A DNA stretch of 64,000 nucleotides, taken from NCBI RefSeq assembly GCF_012927115.1, contig NZ_JABBFY010000002.1, positions 186,001 through 250,000 of the forward strand. Direction: 5' to 3'. The DNA comes from Sphingomonas sp. G-3-2-10 (GTDB taxonomy: Bacteria; Pseudomonadota; Alphaproteobacteria; Sphingomonadales; Sphingomonadaceae). Below the pieces are notes generated by a model. That model was not told where the DNA came from. It was given only the letters and a program-made list of their open reading frames with translations, and did not search any database. The stretch's first letter is position 1; every line of letters begins with the position of its first letter. Below, piece by piece: positions 61,831 to 64,000 of the stretch. The translations under genes and the position numbers were made by a program.

Positions 61831-64000
61831 ATGGCCGACACCGATCTTTCCAACGTAAAGCTGCGAATCACGCGTGAGATCGGCGGTATCAGGGGCTGGT
61901 ACCTTCGCGTCCACAATCGCTGGTGGTTCCGCACGATCGCGATTCTCGCGCTGCTCGCGGGGATTTTCTGGTTCCTCGTCTGGCTGCTCGTCGCGCGGCA
62001 TCTGCCTTCGGTCGAGACGCTCAAGAATTACGAACCGCCGCTGCCCACCTATGTCCGCTCGGTCGAGGGCGTGCCGATCCACAGCTATGCCCGCGAACGC
62101 CGGGTCCAGCTGAGCTATGCCGAATATCCCAAGCAGCTGGTCAACGCCTATCTCGCCGCCGAGGACCGTACCTTCTTCGAGCATCACGGCGTCGACTATC
62201 CGGGCATCATCTCGGCGGTCTTCCGCAACCTGACCACCAGCGGCCGCCAGGTCGGCGCATCGACCATCACCCAGCAGGTCGCCAAGAACCTGCTGGTCGG
62301 CAACGAAGTCAGCTATGTCCGCAAGCTGCGCGAAGCGATCCTGGCGTGGCGGATCGAAGGCACGCTGACCAAGCCGCAGATCCTCGAGCTGTACCTCAAT
62401 TCGATCGAGCTGGGCCGCAACGCGGGCGGCGTCGACGCCGCGTCCCATGCCTATTTCGGCAAGGACCTGAAACAGCTCTCGCTCGCCCAGATGGCCTATC
62501 TGGCGATCCTGCCCAAGGGGCCGGCCAATTACGATCCCGATCGCAACACCCAGCGCGCGCTCGATCGCCGCAACTGGGTGCTCGGACAGATGCTCGACAA
62601 CGGCTTCATCACCAAGGCCGAGCGTGACGCGGCGGTCGCCGAACCGCTGGGCACCGTGCCGCGCCAGACCCCCAAGTTCGAGCGCGTCGGCGGCTATTTC
62701 GTCGAGGAAGTCCGCCGCCAGCTGATCGACAAGTTTGGCGAGACCAACGAAAACGGCAACAGCCCCTACAGCGTCTATTCGGGCGGCCTGTGGGTGCGCA
62801 CCTCGCTCGATCCCGTGCTCCAGCTGGAGGCACAGAAGGCGCTTCGCGACGGCCTGATCCGCTTCGAGCGCGGCCGCGGCTGGTCCGGCGCGATCGGCAA
62901 GACCGAGATTCGCGGCGACAATTGGCAACAGGCGCTGCTCAACACCAATATCGGCCTCGATTACGAGGATTGGCGGTCGGCGATCGCGATCTCGCGCACC
63001 GGCGATTCGTGGAAGCTCGGCTTCGAGAACGGACAGACCGGCATCATGCCGCGCGGCCTCGCCTCGATGCCCGTGCGCGGCCAGGGCGGCGAAGCCTTCA
63101 ACGCGATCAAGCCCGGTGACATCCTTGCCGTCGCGCCCCAGGGCGGCGCCTTCGCGCTGCGCAGCGTGCCCAAGGTGTCGGGCGGCATGGTGGTCGAGGA
63201 TCCCCGCACCGGCCGCATCCTCGCGATGCAGGGCGGGTTCGATTCGCGCATCCAGTCGTTCAACCGCGCGACACAGGCCCAGCGCCAGCCGGGATCGACG
63301 ATCAAGCCGATCGTCTATGCCGCCGCGCTGGAACAGGGGATGACCCCCGCCACGATCATCAACGACGCCCCCTTCTGCGTCTGGCAGGGCGCGCAGCTCG
63401 GCAAGAAATGCTTCCGAAACTTCGGCGGCACTGCGGGCGCGGGCCCGAAAACGATGCGCTGGGGCCTCGAACAGTCGCGCAACCTGATGACCGTGCAGAT
63501 CGCCAACGAAGTCGGCATGGACAATGTCGTCGACCTGATCCAGCGGATCGGCGTCTCGAAGCAGAAATTCCCGCCCTATCTCAGCTATGCGCTGGGCGCG
63601 GGCGAGACGACCGTGATCCGCATGGTCAACGCCTATTCGATCCTCGTGAACAATGGCCGTGCGCTCAATCCGTCGCTGATCGATTTCGTCCAGAACCGCC
63701 GCGGCGAAGTGATCTGGCCCGATAACTGGCGCGCCTGCGACGGCTGCAACATGCCCGATTGGGACGGCAAGCCGATGCCGCGTCCGGTCAGCCGCGCGCG
63801 ACAGGTGGTCGAGGCGATGAGCGCCTATCAGATGGTCCATATCGCCGAGGGCGTGATCCAGCGCGGCACCGCGACCGTGCTGCGCGATCTCAACCGCCCG
63901 CTGATGGGCAAGACCGGCACGACCTCGGGCCCGACCGACGTGTGGTTCGTCGGCGGCAGCCCGCAGCTGATGGCCGGCCTCTATATCGGCTACGACACGC
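61831..64000 (+). CDS. mrcA: Penicillin-binding protein 1A, truncated by the window end
   Basis: Class A PBP that polymerises glycan strands and cross-links peptides. The first 723 codons are present and the gene continues beyond the window. A membrane anchor lies at 33-55, and the GT51 domain has the catalytic Glu111 in AAEDRTFFEHHGVDYPG. The transpeptidase domain has the nucleophile Ser489 in STIK, the SxN in EQSRNLMTVQ and KTGT at 694-697. An OB-like insert precedes the second domain. The ATG at 61831 follows the Amidase gene by 171 bases and shares its cell-wall function. Confidence 0.96.
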   Translation, partial: MADTDLSNVKLRITREIGGIRGWYLRVHNRWWFRTIAILALLAGIFWFLVWLLVARHLPSVETLKNYEPPLPTYVRSVEGVPIHSYARERRVQLSYAEYPKQLVNAYLAAEDRTFFEHHGVDYPGIISAVFRNLTTSGRQVGASTITQQVAKNLLVGNEVSYVRKLREAILAWRIEGTLTKPQILELYLNSIELGRNAGGVDAASHAYFGKDLKQLSLAQMAYLAILPKGPANYDPDRNTQRALDRRNWVLGQMLDNGFITKAERDAAVAEPLGTVPRQTPKFERVGGYFVEEVRRQLIDKFGETNENGNSPYSVYSGGLWVRTSLDPVLQLEAQKALRDGLIRFERGRGWSGAIGKTEIRGDNWQQALLNTNIGLDYEDWRSAIAISRTGDSWKLGFENGQTGIMPRGLASMPVRGQGGEAFNAIKPGDILAVAPQGGAFALRSVPKVSGGMVVEDPRTGRILAMQGGFDSRIQSFNRATQAQRQPGSTIKPIVYAAALEQGMTPATIINDAPFCVWQGAQLGKKCFRNFGGTAGAGPKTMRWGLEQSRNLMTVQIANEVGMDNVVDLIQRIGVSKQKFPPYLSYALGAGETTVIRMVNAYSILVNNGRALNPSLIDFVQNRRGEVIWPDNWRACDGCNMPDWDGKPMPRPVSRARQVVEAMSAYQMVHIAEGVIQRGTATVLRDLNRPLMGKTGTTSGPTDVWFVGGSPQLMAGLYIGYDT

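Noticed and set aside
61651..63840. Long minus-strand open frame across mrcA
   Set aside because: Antisense of a well-supported class A PBP gene with intact GT51 and transpeptidase motifs.

Overview
The window is GC-rich alphaproteobacterial chromosome, most likely from Sphingomonas or a close relative in the Sphingomonadaceae. The basis is gene content and order: dnaN, recF and gyrB on one strand; an RNase E with an acidic S1 insertion and a C-terminal GWW tail next to amiC and mrcA; hom close to glpX; and dispersed intergenic palindromes, including the element that reads as PFDKLRANG when translated. No phage, transposase, plasmid, CRISPR, rRNA or tRNA signal was seen. This placement is inference, since no database search was run.

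Layout. 0-9.2 kb: the edge of an Rrf2 regulator divergent from a methyltransferase; a ubiA-pmbA-cysQ operon; a DUF2147 protein; PEP carboxylase; an L,D-transpeptidase; a small secreted protein. 9.2-24 kb: a yybP-ykoY (Mn2+) riboswitch in front of a GDT1-type transporter, then an MpaB-type oxygenase, then the replication genes gyrB, recF and dnaN. These are spread over 10 kb and interleaved with a cupin, two small secreted proteins, a membrane glycosyltransferase, a Coq4-like protein and an XRE/membrane-protein pair. 21-26.7 kb: an outer-membrane beta-barrel protein, a phosphatase, a LysR/SDR divergent pair and rlmN.

26.7-31.6 kb holds the most unusual accessory module: a TauE/SafE exporter, a cyclopropane-fatty-acid-synthase paralogue, a b-type cytochrome, a Tat-exported molybdopterin lipoprotein of the sulfite-oxidase fold, and a second, more canonical cyclopropane synthase, all on one strand. 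31.6-37 kb: a DUF1801 protein, a MATE exporter, argG, a MEKHLA protein, a DDAH-type hydrolase that could feed citrulline to ArgG, and a Vgb-like beta-propeller. 37-42.7 kb: a surface-glycan-like block (GT2, methyltransferase, STT3-like GT-C protein, second GT-C-like protein) with CtrA-like TTAACCAT half-sites between its divergent arms.

42.7-64 kb: a YdeI protein, an extremely acidic small protein, a Bcr/CflA exporter, a lipoprotein behind strong operator-like palindromes, a 2OG-Fe(II) oxygenase, hom, two small secreted proteins, glpX, a CPBP protease, a CocE hydrolase, an ABC-2 exporter, a coupled BepA-like protease/DsbA pair, RNase E with a long 5' region, amiC, and mrcA running off the end. 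Most genes are housekeeping. The regulatory DNA (riboswitch, perfect palindromes, three-site XRE operator) and the 27-31 kb and 37-43 kb blocks deserve attention.
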